Positions 56,101-64,000 of a stretch of DNA of 64,000 bases are shown here, piece by piece (the first letter of the stretch is position 1; each line of letters begins with the position of its first letter). The stretch lies in contig NZ_AP023239.1 in the NCBI RefSeq assembly GCF_013393385.1, positions 5,146,001 to 5,210,000 on the forward strand. Direction: 5' to 3'. The stretch is from Paenibacillus sp. URB8-2. Its GTDB lineage: Bacteria > Bacillota > Bacilli > Paenibacillales > Paenibacillaceae. The notes beneath the pieces are model-generated. The model did no database searches and was not told where the DNA came from. It saw only the letters and a program-made list of their open reading frames with translations. Both the position numbers and the translations under genes were made by a program.

Positions 56101-56327
56101 TTGTTTTATCGTGCAAGTGACAATGTGGATCGCCGTTACGGTAAACGTAAAGAGGTAGACAATCCAACTTCAGATACTAACTTTAGTAAGCATTGACATC
56201 GAGATCATGCTATTCACACTGCCATCCATACCAATAAGTTGCGGAATTAAATACGAAGCTATGTATTGGAGGGCAAGCAGTGCCTGAACGAGCAAAGAAC
56301 AATGGAATGGGTTAATCTGTTTCAGAT

Positions 56328-57332
56328 TTACGATCTCGCCCAAGTCAGGCTGCAAATTTCGGTTTGGCAGCCGGTGGACGATGCCATCTCCTGCAGCACA
56401 TCCGCACAAGCACGGATGGTGCTTCCCGTCGTATAGATATCGTCCAAAATAACAATTTTCAACGGATGAACACCGTCTGGATATTGCCTGGTGTTCCCGG
56501 ATACGGAGCGGTAAGAAAATAAAAGCCTTTCCGCAAATACACCTGCCCATGCCGGATTCGGAACAAAAGCGCGCTGCATATCGGCAAGCCGCTCCGCTCT
56601 GGTCTTAAAGCTCTGTTTGCCCGTGTGATGCGCGCGGACCAGCAGTTCCATTACGGGGATGTTACGGCGTGCCGATATGAACTGCGCCAGTCTTTCCGCT
56701 TGATTGAAGCCGCGCTCGGTTAGCCGGACGTCACTGACGGGTACAGGTACAAGCAGGTCAGCCTCCCATTTAGCAGCATTGCCGGACCGAGCCCCGCGAC
56801 CGGGCAGCCGCGGATGCTGAGAAGATGCCAGCGGAAATTCAAGCCATGATAGCAGATCCTCCCATCCGCCTCGCCGATGCTCGGAATGCCGCTTGGCTGC
56901 AGGTGCCGGATTTCCGGATTTGGCCTTGGCAGCCAGCTTCGCTTCCCGCCCGGGCTTCGCCTCAGTCTCCATTTCCGCTTTAAGCGTACTATAGGCTCTG
57001 TCCAACATGACTCCGAGCACCTCGGCATAGCGTTCGTCTCCCCTATACTTGTACTGTCCGAGCCAATCCCGCATCTCGCTGCTGTAGGCCACCGCACTCC
57101 TGTTGCATATCAAAGAGGAAGTATCGTTTCCGCGCGCGCAGTCCGGGCAGCCCACATGGCGGCCGCATTTTTGGCAACGGGGGTGCAAAATCCACGGAAC
57201 GGAAGCGGAACAATGCTCACAGATGCCGGGCAACCGGATAGACAGCCTCCCCTCTCGGCCGCAGGTCAAGCAATGATCCTGTACCGGAGCCAGGAGAGAA
57301 TGAACGGCTTGCAGCCAGCTTCCCCGCTTCAT
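56328..57332 (-). CDS. comFC: ComFC-like phosphoribosyltransferase-type protein
   Basis: 334 residues from the ATG at 57332 (AAGGAGG seven bases upstream). CLTCGREGRLS and CEHC near the start and CQKCGRHVGC are zinc fingers; the PRPP loop is IVILDDIYTTGSTIRACADVL. ComFC is required for natural competence. It is about 90 residues longer than typical ComFC because of a low-complexity insert at about residues 118-200 (KAEMETEAKPGREAKLAAKA...). The start overlaps the comFA stop by 4 bp. Confidence 0.88.
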   Translation of the reverse strand: MKRGSWLQAVHSLLAPVQDHCLTCGREGRLSIRLPGICEHCSASVPWILHPRCQKCGRHVGCPDCARGNDTSSLICNRSAVAYSSEMRDWLGQYKYRGDERYAEVLGVMLDRAYSTLKAEMETEAKPGREAKLAAKAKSGNPAPAAKRHSEHRRGGWEDLLSWLEFPLASSQHPRLPGRGARSGNAAKWEADLLVPVPVSDVRLTERGFNQAERLAQFISARRNIPVMELLVRAHHTGKQSFKTRAERLADMQRAFVPNPAWAGVFAERLLFSYRSVSGNTRQYPDGVHPLKIVILDDIYTTGSTIRACADVLQEMASSTGCQTEICSLTWARS

Positions 57333-59521
57333 TGAACCGCCTCCTTGTTCAGATAGCCCTTTTTGCGGGCGATCCGGTTCATTGTCCGAATCTGCGCACA
57401 TGCGCCGCGCTGCGAGCGGTTCCACTGCGTGGAAGCGAACACAACCCTGCCGCTAGGGTCTTCCTTGGAGCGGCCGGCCCGTCCGGCCATCTGAACCAGT
57501 GAAGCCTCGTCAAAAAGCCGATTGTCCGCATCCAGCACGAACACATCGCTGCGGGGAACGGTGACTCCCCTTTCCAGAATGGTCGTTGTTACGAGCAGGG
57601 AAATTTCCCGGCGGCGGAAAGCGGCCACTTTGTCAACTCTTCCGGGGTCCTGCGAAGAGGTTCCTTCAATAACAGCACCGGGCAGAGCGCGGCGCAAAAG
57701 CGGAAGCAATCTGTCGATCTGCGCAATCCGGGCCACAAACAGAAAAATCTGCGCTTTCCGTTCAAGTGACTGCTTCAGCGCTCTTACCAGCTTTACCGGC
57801 AACCATCCACGCTTCAGGCAGTCGCCGACTGGGGGCATTTTTAAATGTTTCGGCACCGGAAGAGGAAAGCCATGGAAGCGGACAGGCACTCTCGCATGCG
57901 CCAGTCTTCCCCGGCGAACCTCACGCTGCATATCCTGAGGCGGCGTGGCAGACAAATAAATAAACGCTCCTCCAGGCTTGCACGCTCCTTTAGCGGCAAA
58001 AGCGAGCATAGGATCGTTATGATAAGGAAAAGCGTCCAGCTCATCGATAATGACCAGATCGAATCCTTGGTAGAATCTCAGCAGCTGATGCGTAGTCGCA
58101 AGGGCCAGCCGGCCCTCCGCCCAGCGGTCCCGGCTGCCGCCGTAAAGCACGGCGATGCTCTCCGCCGGGAACGCCTTGGCGAGCCGCGGCGCAAGCTCCA
58201 GCACGACGTCGCGCCGCGGCGTCGCCACGAGCGCCCGCCCGCCTGCGGCGAGCACGGCTTCAAGGAGCGGGAAGATCATTTCCGTCTTCCCCGCTCCCGT
58301 CACCGCCCAGAGCAGGAACCGCTCGGGGCGGCCGGAGGCGGAGCCCGCGCGCGGCTCCGCGAGGAACCCCAGCGCAGCGCCGGCGGCCTCCGCCTGCGCA
58401 GCGCTTAAGCCCCACCGGCGCCGCAGCCCGGCGGGGTCCATGGCGGCCGTGCCCCGCACGGCCGGAAGCGCTGCTCCGCGCAGCAGCAGCGCGCAAGCCC
58501 GGCTGCGCCCCAGCGCGAGGCAGGCCTCGCAGTAGGCGCAGCCGGCAAGGCCGCACGCGGCGCAGGCCGTGCGGCCCGTGGCGGCGCTGCCGCAGCGCAG
58601 GCAGCGCGGGTGTGCGGGCGCGGCGGCGAAGCGCCGCGCAAGCCTGCCGCGCAGGGCCGGCAGCCGCGCGGCCCTGGCAAGCATACCCGGGCGTTTCACA
58701 CGCCCGGCACCTCCCCTCTGCTCCTCTCGCCCGGCGCCTTCCCTGCGCTCCACTCGCCCGGTACCTTCCCTGCGCTCTACTCGCCCGGTACCTTCCCTGC
58801 GCTCTACTCGCCCGGCACCTTCCCTCTGCCATAGTCTTCCGGCACCTTCCCTCTGCTCCTCTCGCCCGGCACCTTCCCTCCGTCCTACTCGCCCGGCATC
58901 ATCCCGCCGCTCCTCTAGCCCAGCTCCTCCCCTCCGTACTCTTTCCGCTCCCCCCGCAGGCTGCGTCCCTACAGCAGCCTCCAGACGAAGCCGCCCCTGC
59001 AGATACGCCAGCTGGGCCGCGCTCCGCCAGCAGCCGAGCATCTCCGGGCGGCGCTCGGACAGCAGCGCTTCCATCTCGGACTCAAGCAAAGAGCGGCCCC
59101 GCAGCGCCTTAGCGATCCAGTCTGCATAGTCCAGCAGCTTTTGTGGAGATGGCAGATCCTGTCGACCCGCACCGATCTGCCCAGGCTCTTTTTCCATAAC
59201 GCTTACACTTCCACCGCCAGCCCGCAAAATATTCTGCTCATTATCCAGCTCTGTTTCCAGAACCGCCCGCGCATAGCTTGTCCAAGCCGTTTCGCCCCAC
59301 TGCTCCATCTCCCCCCGGTAAAAGAAACTCGTCCGCAGCTTTACTGCCCAGCCCAGCGGTAGGGAAGTTCCGAGGAAAATCAGCTTTTTCGCCGCAGGCG
59401 CCTCCCCGCTGTCCTTCCGGGTTAGGCATCCCTCCCACCACAGGGCATCCACCCTTGGATCAATGGAGAGATACGCGCCCCAGCTTTTTCTTTGTTTCAC
59501 CGTATAGACTGCAGCCCTCAT
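57329..59521 (-). CDS. comFA: ComFA-like DNA helicase with repeat insertion
   Basis: 730 residues; Bacillus ComFA is about 460. Helicase core from about 390: Walker A AVTGAGKTEM, DELD box VIIDELDAFPYH, and GRAGRSKEDPSGRVVFAS (motif VI). A zinc-binding cluster CLRCGSAATGRTACAACGLAGCAYCEACL precedes it at about 320. Between the N-terminal part and the cluster lies a nine-copy nine-residue repeat (GRVERREGA type). It probably drives DNA uptake in competence. The repeat and the GC-rich stretch around it differ from the neighbouring genes. Confidence 0.9.
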   Translation of the reverse strand: MRAAVYTVKQRKSWGAYLSIDPRVDALWWEGCLTRKDSGEAPAAKKLIFLGTSLPLGWAVKLRTSFFYRGEMEQWGETAWTSYARAVLETELDNEQNILRAGGGSVSVMEKEPGQIGAGRQDLPSPQKLLDYADWIAKALRGRSLLESEMEALLSERRPEMLGCWRSAAQLAYLQGRLRLEAAVGTQPAGGAERVRRGGAGLEERRDDAGRVGRREGAGREEQREGAGRLWQREGAGRVERREGTGRVERREGTGRVERREGAGREEQRGGAGRVKRPGMLARAARLPALRGRLARRFAAAPAHPRCLRCGSAATGRTACAACGLAGCAYCEACLALGRSRACALLLRGAALPAVRGTAAMDPAGLRRRWGLSAAQAEAAGAALGFLAEPRAGSASGRPERFLLWAVTGAGKTEMIFPLLEAVLAAGGRALVATPRRDVVLELAPRLAKAFPAESIAVLYGGSRDRWAEGRLALATTHQLLRFYQGFDLVIIDELDAFPYHNDPMLAFAAKGACKPGGAFIYLSATPPQDMQREVRRGRLAHARVPVRFHGFPLPVPKHLKMPPVGDCLKRGWLPVKLVRALKQSLERKAQIFLFVARIAQIDRLLPLLRRALPGAVIEGTSSQDPGRVDKVAAFRRREISLLVTTTILERGVTVPRSDVFVLDADNRLFDEASLVQMAGRAGRSKEDPSGRVVFASTQWNRSQRGACAQIRTMNRIARKKGYLNKEAVQ
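58701..58943. repeat. 27-bp tandem repeat x9 inside comFA
   Basis: Nine contiguous 27-bp units, starting at 58701, 58728, 58755, 58782, 58809, 58836, 58863, 58890 and 58917. Units 3 and 4 are identical. Because 27 is a multiple of three, expansions keep comFA in frame. Each unit encodes nine residues of type GRVERREGA, highly basic and acidic mixed. Edge units are more degenerate. Confidence 0.92.
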
Positions 59522-59559
59522 GTGCGTCTCTCCTCTTCGTTTCGATTATCCACACAAAA

Positions 59560-59593
59560 AAGCACACTCCCCCACATTTAGGAAAGTGTGCTT
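59560..59593 (-). terminator. Terminator before comFA
   Basis: A nine-bp stem AAGCACACT / AGTGTGCTT with a 16-nt loop, followed by six T residues on the minus strand. It separates the glycosyltransferase-like gene from comFA. Confidence 0.75.
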
Positions 59594-59639
59594 CACCAAG
59601 AACTCCGATATGGAATTAAATCCATTAATCGATATTGTA

Positions 59640-60104
59640 TTACATCCTGCCGCGCTTCGATTGAAATCCCCTGCTTCCTACAGCCCGCATGAACGGCAGC
59701 GGAATCGGATGCTCCGGCAGCCGCAAGTCAATCACGGTATCTTTATCCCCCCAAGGTGGCTGCGCTTTCCGCTCTTCTTGAAGAGAACCGCCTTCATCGC
59801 GCGCCATCCGTACATCCAGAGAACAACCGCCGTCCCGCAGCCCGGAAACAATCCGCAGCGTCCCGTCGCTTGAGCCGTCGTCCATAAAGGTTACCCGCAG
59901 CCGCTTCCCCGTCAGAAAAGACTGGAGCGTCATCGCGCGGATAATCCCCTCCACTACGGATTCATGATTGCGGGCAATCAGAATGTAGTGAAGCCATTTT
60001 CCCGTCTCACGGGCCGCCTTCATCTTGTCGCGGAATTTAAGCGCATGCACGCACATTACCGCAGATGCATATACGGTTCCGATCCAGATTAGCTGGGCCA
60101 TCAT
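59640..60104 (-). CDS. Short glycosyltransferase-2-like membrane protein
   Basis: 154 residues: one N-terminal TM (about 4-22) and a partial GT2 fold with the nucleotide-sugar motif FMDDGSSDGTLRIV near residue 73. GT2 enzymes are normally at least 250 residues, and the acceptor and C-terminal part are missing, so activity is doubtful. No frameshifted remainder was seen downstream. It lies in a 120-bp-spaced position between degU and comFA; function not recognised. Confidence 0.6.
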   Translation of the reverse strand: MMAQLIWIGTVYASAVMCVHALKFRDKMKAARETGKWLHYILIARNHESVVEGIIRAMTLQSFLTGKRLRVTFMDDGSSDGTLRIVSGLRDGGCSLDVRMARDEGGSLQEERKAQPPWGDKDTVIDLRLPEHPIPLPFMRAVGSRGFQSKRGRM

Positions 60105-60196
60105 GGAGATGCACCTCCTCTTATACCAACACTATATGCCGGCAAAAGAGAAGAGGTGACTTGCGAAAATATCGCATACGCGCTTTCGGGACTATT

Positions 60197-60919
60197 TTAC
60201 AGCGTTACCCAACCATATTTGATCGAATTGATAACCGCTTGGGTGCGGTCGTCAACCTCCATTTTTTGCAAAATGCTGCTGACATGGTTTTTGACCGTCT
60301 TTTCGCTGATAAACAAATATTCGCCGATCATCTTGTTGCTCTTTCCTTCGGCCATCAGTCGCAGCACCTCGGCTTCGCGGCGGGTCAGCGGATTGTTGTC
60401 CCCTGCCACGAACTTGACTCCCGCTTCCTTCACTGAAGTTTCCGCAATCGCGCCCGCTTCGTTCAGGTAAGTCATCCGCCGAAGCTGATTAATCAGCTTG
60501 CCCGTCACTTTGGGATGGATAAAGGCATGCCCCTCGCAAACCGACCGGATCGCATTGATCAGCGACTCGGCTTCCATATCCTTCAGCAAATAACCGTTGG
60601 CGCCCTTGCGCAGCGTTTCGAATACGTAGCTCTCATCATCATGGATGGACAAAATAATCACTTTGACGTCGGGGAACATTTCCCTCAACTTTTCCGTCGC
60701 TTCCACGCCGTTCTCAATCGGCATATTAATGTCCATCAGCACGATGTCCGGTTTAGTCTGGTTGCAGAACTCCAATACCTGTATGCCGTCGCCGCACTCG
60801 CCGATGACCTCGATATCTTCCTCCATATTCAAAATACGTTTGAGTCCTTCTCTAAACAGCTGATGGTCGTCAGCCAAAAGCACTTTAATGGGTGTCTTGC
60901 AGGAATTCAGGTTCTCCAT
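60197..60919 (-). CDS. degU: Response regulator DegU
   Basis: 240 residues from the ATG at 60919 (AAAGGAG seven bases upstream); the frame to 61042 is inside degS. NarL-type receiver domain with DDHQLFREGL, phospho-Asp in VLMDINMP and KPDIVLMD, then a LuxR HTH: LTRREAEVLRLMAEGKSNKMIGEYLFISEKTVKNHVSSIL. In Bacillus DegU-P controls exoenzymes, competence, motility and biofilm genes, several of which lie in this window. It begins 4 bp after degS. Confidence 0.95.
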   Translation of the reverse strand: MENLNSCKTPIKVLLADDHQLFREGLKRILNMEEDIEVIGECGDGIQVLEFCNQTKPDIVLMDINMPIENGVEATEKLREMFPDVKVIILSIHDDESYVFETLRKGANGYLLKDMEAESLINAIRSVCEGHAFIHPKVTGKLINQLRRMTYLNEAGAIAETSVKEAGVKFVAGDNNPLTRREAEVLRLMAEGKSNKMIGEYLFISEKTVKNHVSSILQKMEVDDRTQAVINSIKYGWVTL

Positions 60920-60923
60920 TACA

Positions 60924-62123
60924 TTACTCCTTTCCCTTGTCCACGTTCGTTGGAATATGGATAATGATTGCGGTGCCTTGGTTCTCGGCAGATTCAATTT
61001 CCATTCTTCCTTCCAGCAGTTCCACGCGTTCACGCATCCCAACCAGTCCGAAGCTCTCCCTGTCGATCTGCTCTTTTTTCATTCTCTGTACGTTGAAGCC
61101 TATTCCATTATCCTTAACAACAATTTTGATCAACTGTGCCTGATATGTAATTTCCACCAATACGTAGCTGGCGCAAGCATGCTTTGCCACATTGGACAAC
61201 GCCTCTTGAATAAGCCGGTAAACGGCTGCTTCCATAGCTGACGAAAGGCGGTGTTCCTTGCCTCTTGTTTCAAAAGAGGTCCGAATTTTAGTCTTCTCCT
61301 CGTAGTCATGAACATACTTGCGCAGCGTGGGAATAAGTCCCAAGTCATCCAATGCCATCGGCCGCAAATTAAAAATGACTTTACGCATTTCCTCCAGGCT
61401 TGAACGAACTTGTCCTTTTAAATCTACTATTTCGTCCTGTACCAGTCCAAATTCCTGCTTCACGAACATTCTTTCCACAATTTCCGTCCTGAGAACCAGG
61501 TTGGCCAGCATTTGAGCGGGGCCATCATGGATTTCGCGGGCAATCCGCTTGCGTTCCTCTTCTTGGGCCAAAATAATTTTGAGACCGATGATCTGACGGT
61601 TTTTTGCCGATTCGACAATTCGCGTTACATGTCCCAGTTCGCCGGTCAGATACTTTAAGACCACACTCATTTGCGAGCCGATCGATTCCGCCCGCTCCAC
61701 CGAGTTCTCGACGCTTCGAACCCGCTTATGCAGTTCATCGCGTCTGTTCCTCAGATAAGCTTCTCTTTCCCTGCTCATCATAAGCTCAAGCTGCAGCTCC
61801 GTCGCCTTCTCGTAGGCAATTCGGATATCTTGTTCTGTATAACGAACAAAATCACGGCTGACCTCCGTTAACCGGATACGTGACCGGCGGTAATCCACCT
61901 CCAGCTTATCCACCTTTTGCAACGTTTCATCCGTCTCCTGCCGAACCTGCTGTAGTTCATTGTTGAGATTTGCAAGCTCCTCGCGGGCAGCTTGCAAAAT
62001 CTCAAAAATCTGATACTTGCTGTCTTCCATTACGTCAATCGTATTCTTGATTACGCGGTCAATGGCATCGGTTTGGAATTCCACGGACAATGGCCCCATT
62101 TCTGTCGAATCATATAAAGGCAC
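60924..62123 (-). CDS. degS: Sensor histidine kinase DegS
   Basis: 399 residues at most. Cytosolic; N-terminal coiled-coil sensor (DegS-type, about residues 10-180), phospho-accepting histidine in IAREIHDGPAQMLANLVL (HisKA_3), and ATPase region with DNGIGFNVQ and GLVGMRERVELLEG. The start is uncertain. The frame opens with GTG at 62123 in the middle of a palindrome, with only weak AAAGG one base upstream; the ATG at 62099 has no good ribosome binding site either. Confidence 0.93.
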   Translation of the reverse strand: MPLYDSTEMGPLSVEFQTDAIDRVIKNTIDVMEDSKYQIFEILQAAREELANLNNELQQVRQETDETLQKVDKLEVDYRRSRIRLTEVSRDFVRYTEQDIRIAYEKATELQLELMMSREREAYLRNRRDELHKRVRSVENSVERAESIGSQMSVVLKYLTGELGHVTRIVESAKNRQIIGLKIILAQEEERKRIAREIHDGPAQMLANLVLRTEIVERMFVKQEFGLVQDEIVDLKGQVRSSLEEMRKVIFNLRPMALDDLGLIPTLRKYVHDYEEKTKIRTSFETRGKEHRLSSAMEAAVYRLIQEALSNVAKHACASYVLVEITYQAQLIKIVVKDNGIGFNVQRMKKEQIDRESFGLVGMRERVELLEGRMEIESAENQGTAIIIHIPTNVDKGKE

Positions 62124-62133
62124 GCCTTTATAT
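62112..62133. repeat. Perfect palindrome at the degS start
   Basis: Ten-bp arms ATATAAAGGC and GCCTTTATAT around a two-base centre. The GTG at 62123-62121, the first possible degS start codon, is at the centre. It could be an operator or an RNA hairpin that hides the initiation region. It lies 18 bp below the stop of the upstream gene. Confidence 0.75.
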
Positions 62134-62140
62134 TAACATA

Positions 62141-64000
62141 TCATGATTCGATCGTTACGGTCTTCGTTTCCTGTTCCCATTTTACGGTAAGTCCAAGCTG
62201 CTCGGAGACTAAACGAAGCGGGACTAAAGTCCTCCCTTGCAGGAGTAAAGGCGCTACTTCCGCGCTTTGCCGCTTTCCATTCAAGACAAATTCCTTCTTG
62301 TTTACGGTAAGGTCAAGCGCTTTGGAGCCGCGGAGCACCATAATCTTCCGGGTTGCCGGGTCCCAAGATGCGCTGCCGCCAAAAGCGTCCAGCACATAGC
62401 GTATCGGCACATAAGTTGTTCCGTTCTGCACCAGCGGCGCCGAATCAATGGCTCTCTTCGTTCCGTTAACCGTTAACGTCTTCTGTCCGATCGTCATGGC
62501 CGCCGTTCCCTTAGGCAATCCTACCTCGCTGGACAGCGAAGGCATCGTGAAGGAAATGTTGTCAAATGCCACGGTGCCGGTCTTGGCCCGTTCGTCCTGC
62601 CCTTCCTCGACGTTGACGACATACATCCGTTTTAGCGTTACCGGAAACTTCATTCCTGAACCTGACAGGTCGATGTCCAATGTCTTCCATCCGGTCCAGT
62701 CGATCGTTTTGGCAAGATCTACGTAGACCGTCGCTCCGCCGGCGTCCGTAAATTCGGCGCGGAGCCAATTCAGACTCTGATCTCCCATCACATCAAGCGA
62801 CATCGAGGTTGCCGCCGCCGGAACCGATTTGCCTGATGCGCCGTTGAGCTGGGCATAGGCATACATCTTGCCTGTACCCGCCGTCATGTCATAGCTGAGA
62901 GTCAGCACCTTCGACCCGGCATGATCTTCACTGCCGTCCGTGATGGCAGCTGTGCCCTGAACGCCCGAGGCATTTGTTGTAAATGCGACCGGATAGGCCA
63001 CATTTTCAAAATCCTCCCATGGCACAGCCGCGGCTGTCGTCAGAACAACCGCCGTGCTGAATCCGTCGTAGCGCGCAATGGCGTAACCGGTCGTCACTCC
63101 CGGATTCACCGAATTCACGTTCAGCTTGCCGCCCTGCACGCTGCCCTTGAAGCCGACAAACTCCCATTTCAGCGCAGAATCCGGCACGCTGATGGAAGCT
63201 CCGTTTTTGGCGACCGCGGTAATCGGCACCGCAATCGCGGTCCCCGCCTTCAGCGGACCGGTTTCCGTTCCCGCCGTCAAACGGGTCAAATCGTCGCCGC
63301 CAAGCACGGTAACCGTCGTAGAGGCGCTTACCGACCCGCTGGTCGCCGTCAGAGCAGCCGTGCCCGGCTTCACCGCCGTAGCCTCGCCTCCGCTGACGCT
63401 CACACTGCCGCTGCTTGATTTCCAGGCTGGATTGCCGGAGGCGACGTCAATCGGATTGTAATACGTATCGTAGCCTTTCAACGTATAGGCTGCTTTCTGA
63501 CCAATCAGCAGAACGCTGCTGCCGCTGATTTTGATTCCTTTAACTTCACCCTGCGGCGCGGTTGTATATACGCCAAGCCCATTCACAATGCTGCGCTGCT
63601 CTGTGCCGTATTCCGTATCGAACGTGAGGCTTGTCTCGGTTTCGGCAAGCGGCCGGTCGACCATTGTCGTTGAACCGCCGCCATCCAGGTTAAGTCCTTT
63701 GTATACGCCGACGCTCGTCATAAAGGACTGCAATTCGGACAGGGACATCCCCGAGCTGCTGTCATTCTTCTCCACCGCGACAATGTAAGCGTAGCGCCCG
63801 TCCTCGGAATACCCAAGCGCCGTTCGTGCACGGTAGCCGCCGATACTGCTGACGGAACGGGAGAATGCCGTCGCTTTGCCTTTATCGACCAGAATCGTAT
63901 GCCCTCCGATCATCATCTGCAGATTCGCCGGATCGATGGTCTCGTTCGTTGTTGCCGAGCGCAGCGAGCAGGTCATTGCCAAAGGCTGTCCGACCTGCAA
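62141..64000 (-). CDS. Phosphodiester glycosidase with copper-amine-oxidase stalk domain, partial
   Basis: 619 residues of the C-terminal part; the 5' end continues past the right edge. The first ~155 residues carry NAGPA/DUF2233 features: GGYRARTALGYSEDGRYAYIVAVEK and LNLDGGGSTTMVDR. A Big_2 Ig-like domain follows at about 155-235 (GKSGSVS-type GGEATAVKPGTAALTATSGSV), then beta-rich regions and a C-terminal copper amine oxidase N-domain-like stalk (TVNGTKRAIDSAPLVQNGTTYVPIRYVLDAFGGSASWD), which binds the cell surface. Probably extracellular. NAGPA domains remove terminal GlcNAc from phosphodiester-linked glycans, but the substrate is not evident. Confidence 0.85.
   Translation of the reverse strand: MQVGQPLAMTCSLRSATTNETIDPANLQMMIGGHTILVDKGKATAFSRSVSSIGGYRARTALGYSEDGRYAYIVAVEKNDSSSGMSLSELQSFMTSVGVYKGLNLDGGGSTTMVDRPLAETETSLTFDTEYGTEQRSIVNGLGVYTTAPQGEVKGIKISGSSVLLIGQKAAYTLKGYDTYYNPIDVASGNPAWKSSSGSVSVSGGEATAVKPGTAALTATSGSVSASTTVTVLGGDDLTRLTAGTETGPLKAGTAIAVPITAVAKNGASISVPDSALKWEFVGFKGSVQGGKLNVNSVNPGVTTGYAIARYDGFSTAVVLTTAAAVPWEDFENVAYPVAFTTNASGVQGTAAITDGSEDHAGSKVLTLSYDMTAGTGKMYAYAQLNGASGKSVPAAATSMSLDVMGDQSLNWLRAEFTDAGGATVYVDLAKTIDWTGWKTLDIDLSGSGMKFPVTLKRMYVVNVEEGQDERAKTGTVAFDNISFTMPSLSSEVGLPKGTAAMTIGQKTLTVNGTKRAIDSAPLVQNGTTYVPIRYVLDAFGGSASWDPATRKIMVLRGSKALDLTVNKKEFVLNGKRQSAEVAPLLLQGRTLVPLRLVSEQLGLTVKWEQETKTVTIES

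Noticed and set aside
56170..56550. 126-codon minus-strand frame
   Set aside because: Its sequence is in large part a shadow of comFC, with no motif or ribosome binding site.
1..64000. CRISPR array, prophage or insertion sequence
   Set aside because: The tandem arrays have units too short or contiguous without spacers, and no transposase, integrase or phage genes are present.

Overview
The window looks like a chromosome segment of a Paenibacillus-type Firmicute. The evidence is a programmed-frameshift prfB, a B. subtilis-like gene order from degS-degU through the comF, flagellar, hpf, secA, prfB, ftsEX, ctp and minJ genes, AGGAGG-type ribosome binding sites, sigma-D-like flagellar promoters, an SLH-domain surface protein and a VanW-family protein. 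Almost everything is on the minus strand, so the biological order runs from high to low coordinates. No rRNA, tRNA, CRISPR array, transposase or prophage gene was seen.

Layout, in transcription order. 64000-60197: the end of a secreted phosphodiester-glycosidase/copper-amine-oxidase-stalk protein, then degS and degU. 60104-56328: a short glycosyltransferase-like protein, then comFA (with a nine-copy 27-bp repeat inside it) and comFC. 54970-56059 (+): a two-gene module of unknown function, an HTH protein plus an overlapping partner, sitting between comFC and yvyF. 54562-43672: yvyF, flgM, flgN, flgK, flgL, a YviE-like gene, fliW, csrA, fliC, a broken acetyltransferase, flaG, fliD, fliS, a fliT-like gene and a cold-shock gene. 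43441-37248: SLH protein, hpf, secA, prfB, with yitT directly after it. 36035-27434: a seven-gene arginine cluster argC-J-B-D-F-G-H behind a promoter covered by two candidate ARG boxes. 25879-9960: a type IV pilus locus made of three minor prepilin genes, a divergent 1,582-residue surface protein, pilB, pilT, pilC, a major-pilin candidate, pilD, a pilM-pilN fusion and pilO. 9812-607: an IseA-like secreted protein, a CBS protein and a VanW protein (both +), then ftsE, ftsX, an M23 murein hydrolase, ctpB and minJ.

Relative to the B. subtilis arrangement, the flagellar/sec/division backbone is conserved. The pilus locus, the arginine cluster, the HTH module and the acetyltransferase remnant look like additions to it. 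Functional links that the sequence supports: FliW/CsrA control of flagellin (a CsrA-type hairpin and a CsrA-like Shine-Dalgarno in the fliC leader), sigma-D promoters for fliC and flgM, ArgR control of the arginine genes, FtsEX next to an M23 hydrolase that may be its effector, and a surface protein that may belong to the pilus machine.

Non-coding highlights: two copies of a roughly 190-bp structured repeat with four TGCAGG motifs spaced 51/61/50 bp, three other tandem repeats (13-bp, about 31-bp and 19-bp units), a sigma-D promoter whose -10 lies inside a terminator stem upstream of flgM, and a palindrome centred on the first possible start codon of degS.
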